Source: Spirochaetales bacterium
Lineage (GTDB): Bacteria > Spirochaetota > Spirochaetia > SZUA-6 > DRHE01
NCBI GenBank assembly: GCA_023136785.1
Contig: JAGLQP010000156.1
Location: 1 to 5,477 of the forward strand
Length of the DNA stretch: 5,477 nucleotides
Reading direction: 5' to 3'
Shown here: positions 4,885 to 5,477 of the stretch, one piece after another
How positions within the stretch are numbered: the stretch's first letter is position 1
How the letters are laid out: the number at the start of each line of letters is the position of its first letter
The notes under the pieces: model-generated
What the model was told of the DNA's origin: nothing
Seen by the model: only the letters and a program-made list of their open reading frames with translations
Database searches by the model: none
Translations under genes and position numbers: made by a program

Positions 4885-5477
4885 ATGGGAGAGCTTCAGT
4901 TCGACTCGGGCAGGCAAAAACTCTGGCAGGACCTCGGTGCTCTCGAGCCGCTGCCGGTTGAAGAACGTACCGGCGTATCTTGGCGGGACGGTTGTTACCA
5001 CCTACCCTTCCTGGGAACGGTCTACCCCGTCGAGCCGGAATCCATGCGGATACACAGTCCTGCTGGAGACCCGTTGGCCGCAGATCCGGAGTTCGAGCTG
5101 CTGATGCTGATCTATTTGACCAGGGTCATGGAAATCGAGCCCTCGGGGAGATGGGTCAGCGAAAAGGAGTTGCCGGGGGGAAGCAATTTCTTCACCGGCC
5201 CTCATCACCTGCCCGCCGATTCTCTGGAAAAGCGCTACGGTACAGATGTAGAGATGTTCGATCGCCACTGTTTGCAGCTGGCCGGAAAACCTCTCAATTT
5301 CGGCGATGCATCATACGCCTTCGAACCGCTACCCCGCATTCCTCTGGCCTGTGTTCTCTTCACCGCGGATGAGGAGTTTCCGGCTCGGGTCACCTTTCTC
5401 TTCGACTCGACGATCGAGTTTCAACTCCCTCTGGATATCGTCCTGGCCTTGAGCCACTGTTTCGCCGTTGTTATAGA
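4885..5477 (+). CDS. DUF3786 domain protein, C-terminal end cut by window edge
   Basis: The frame is open from ATG 4885 to the window end, giving 197 readable residues. The residues GCYHLPFLGTVYPV (36-49), ELPGGSNFFTGPHHLP (95-110) and LEKRYGTDVEMF (114-125), the segment PLPRIPLACVLF (148-159) followed by ADEEFPA (161-167), and FLFDSTIEFQLPLDIVLAL (171-189) match the conserved pattern of DUF3786, as I recall it. That family is common in anaerobes such as Desulfobacterota and Clostridia, and its function is unknown. Some relatives are fused to iron-sulfur or corrinoid-related domains. None is visible in the part shown. It is soluble-looking, with no signal peptide. No other ATG, GTG or TTG start lies in frame just upstream, and no Shine-Dalgarno site precedes the ATG. 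It diverges from the Gfo/Idh/MocA gene. The family is about 200 residues long, so little is probably missing. Confidence 0.85.
   Translation, partial: MGELQFDSGRQKLWQDLGALEPLPVEERTGVSWRDGCYHLPFLGTVYPVEPESMRIHSPAGDPLAADPEFELLMLIYLTRVMEIEPSGRWVSEKELPGGSNFFTGPHHLPADSLEKRYGTDVEMFDRHCLQLAGKPLNFGDASYAFEPLPRIPLACVLFTADEEFPARVTFLFDSTIEFQLPLDIVLALSHCFAVVI

Overview
The window reads as a stretch of ordinary chromosome from an anaerobic bacterium. The best guess is a Desulfobacterota (deltaproteobacterial) or closely related lineage. This rests on the gene mix and not on any marker gene: a VPRGSD-type long-chain acyl-CoA synthetase, a dihydroorotate-dehydrogenase-like flavoprotein, a DUF3786 protein and a divergent cysteinyl-tRNA-synthetase-like ligase. 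Genes are densely packed on both strands. No mobile element, CRISPR array, tRNA or rRNA is visible.

Layout. From 1 to 595 (minus) lies the N-terminal part of an AMP-forming acyl-CoA synthetase, cut by the window edge just after its ATP-binding motif. A 186-bp divergent promoter region separates it from a small, unrecognised, charged protein (782-1117, plus). That gene meets a DHODH-like flavoprotein (1121-2116, minus) tail to tail with 3 bp between stops. A second divergent promoter region (2117-2240) drives the DHODH-like gene leftward and a CysRS-like ligase (2241-3482, plus) rightward. The ligase ends 6 bp from a 68-residue single-domain protein of the T2SS/T4P-ATPase N-terminal (MshEN-like) type (3489-3695, minus). 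Upstream of that, on the same strand, is a Gfo/Idh/MocA oxidoreductase (3750 to 4769 or 4808), and the two may be co-transcribed. A third divergent region (4770-4884) holds a good plus-strand promoter and clustered inverted repeats. It leads into a DUF3786 protein (4885 to the window end), nearly complete but cut off.

Working together. The genes do not form one obvious pathway. The plus and minus genes alternate, so most are probably one- or two-gene transcription units. The most interesting gene is the CysRS-like ligase. It keeps the class I ATP-binding signatures, but two of the four residues that bind zinc and the cysteine thiol in true CysRS are replaced, and it stops before the anticodon-recognition domain. 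It is therefore unlikely to be the cell's cysteinyl-tRNA synthetase. It may instead activate another amino acid or ligate to a small molecule, as the similarly short MshC does. The DHODH-like protein likewise lacks the catalytic cysteine of true class 1 enzymes. A DUF3786 transcript that may be leaderless, and a start-codon question in the oxidoreductase, are the main regulatory points of interest.
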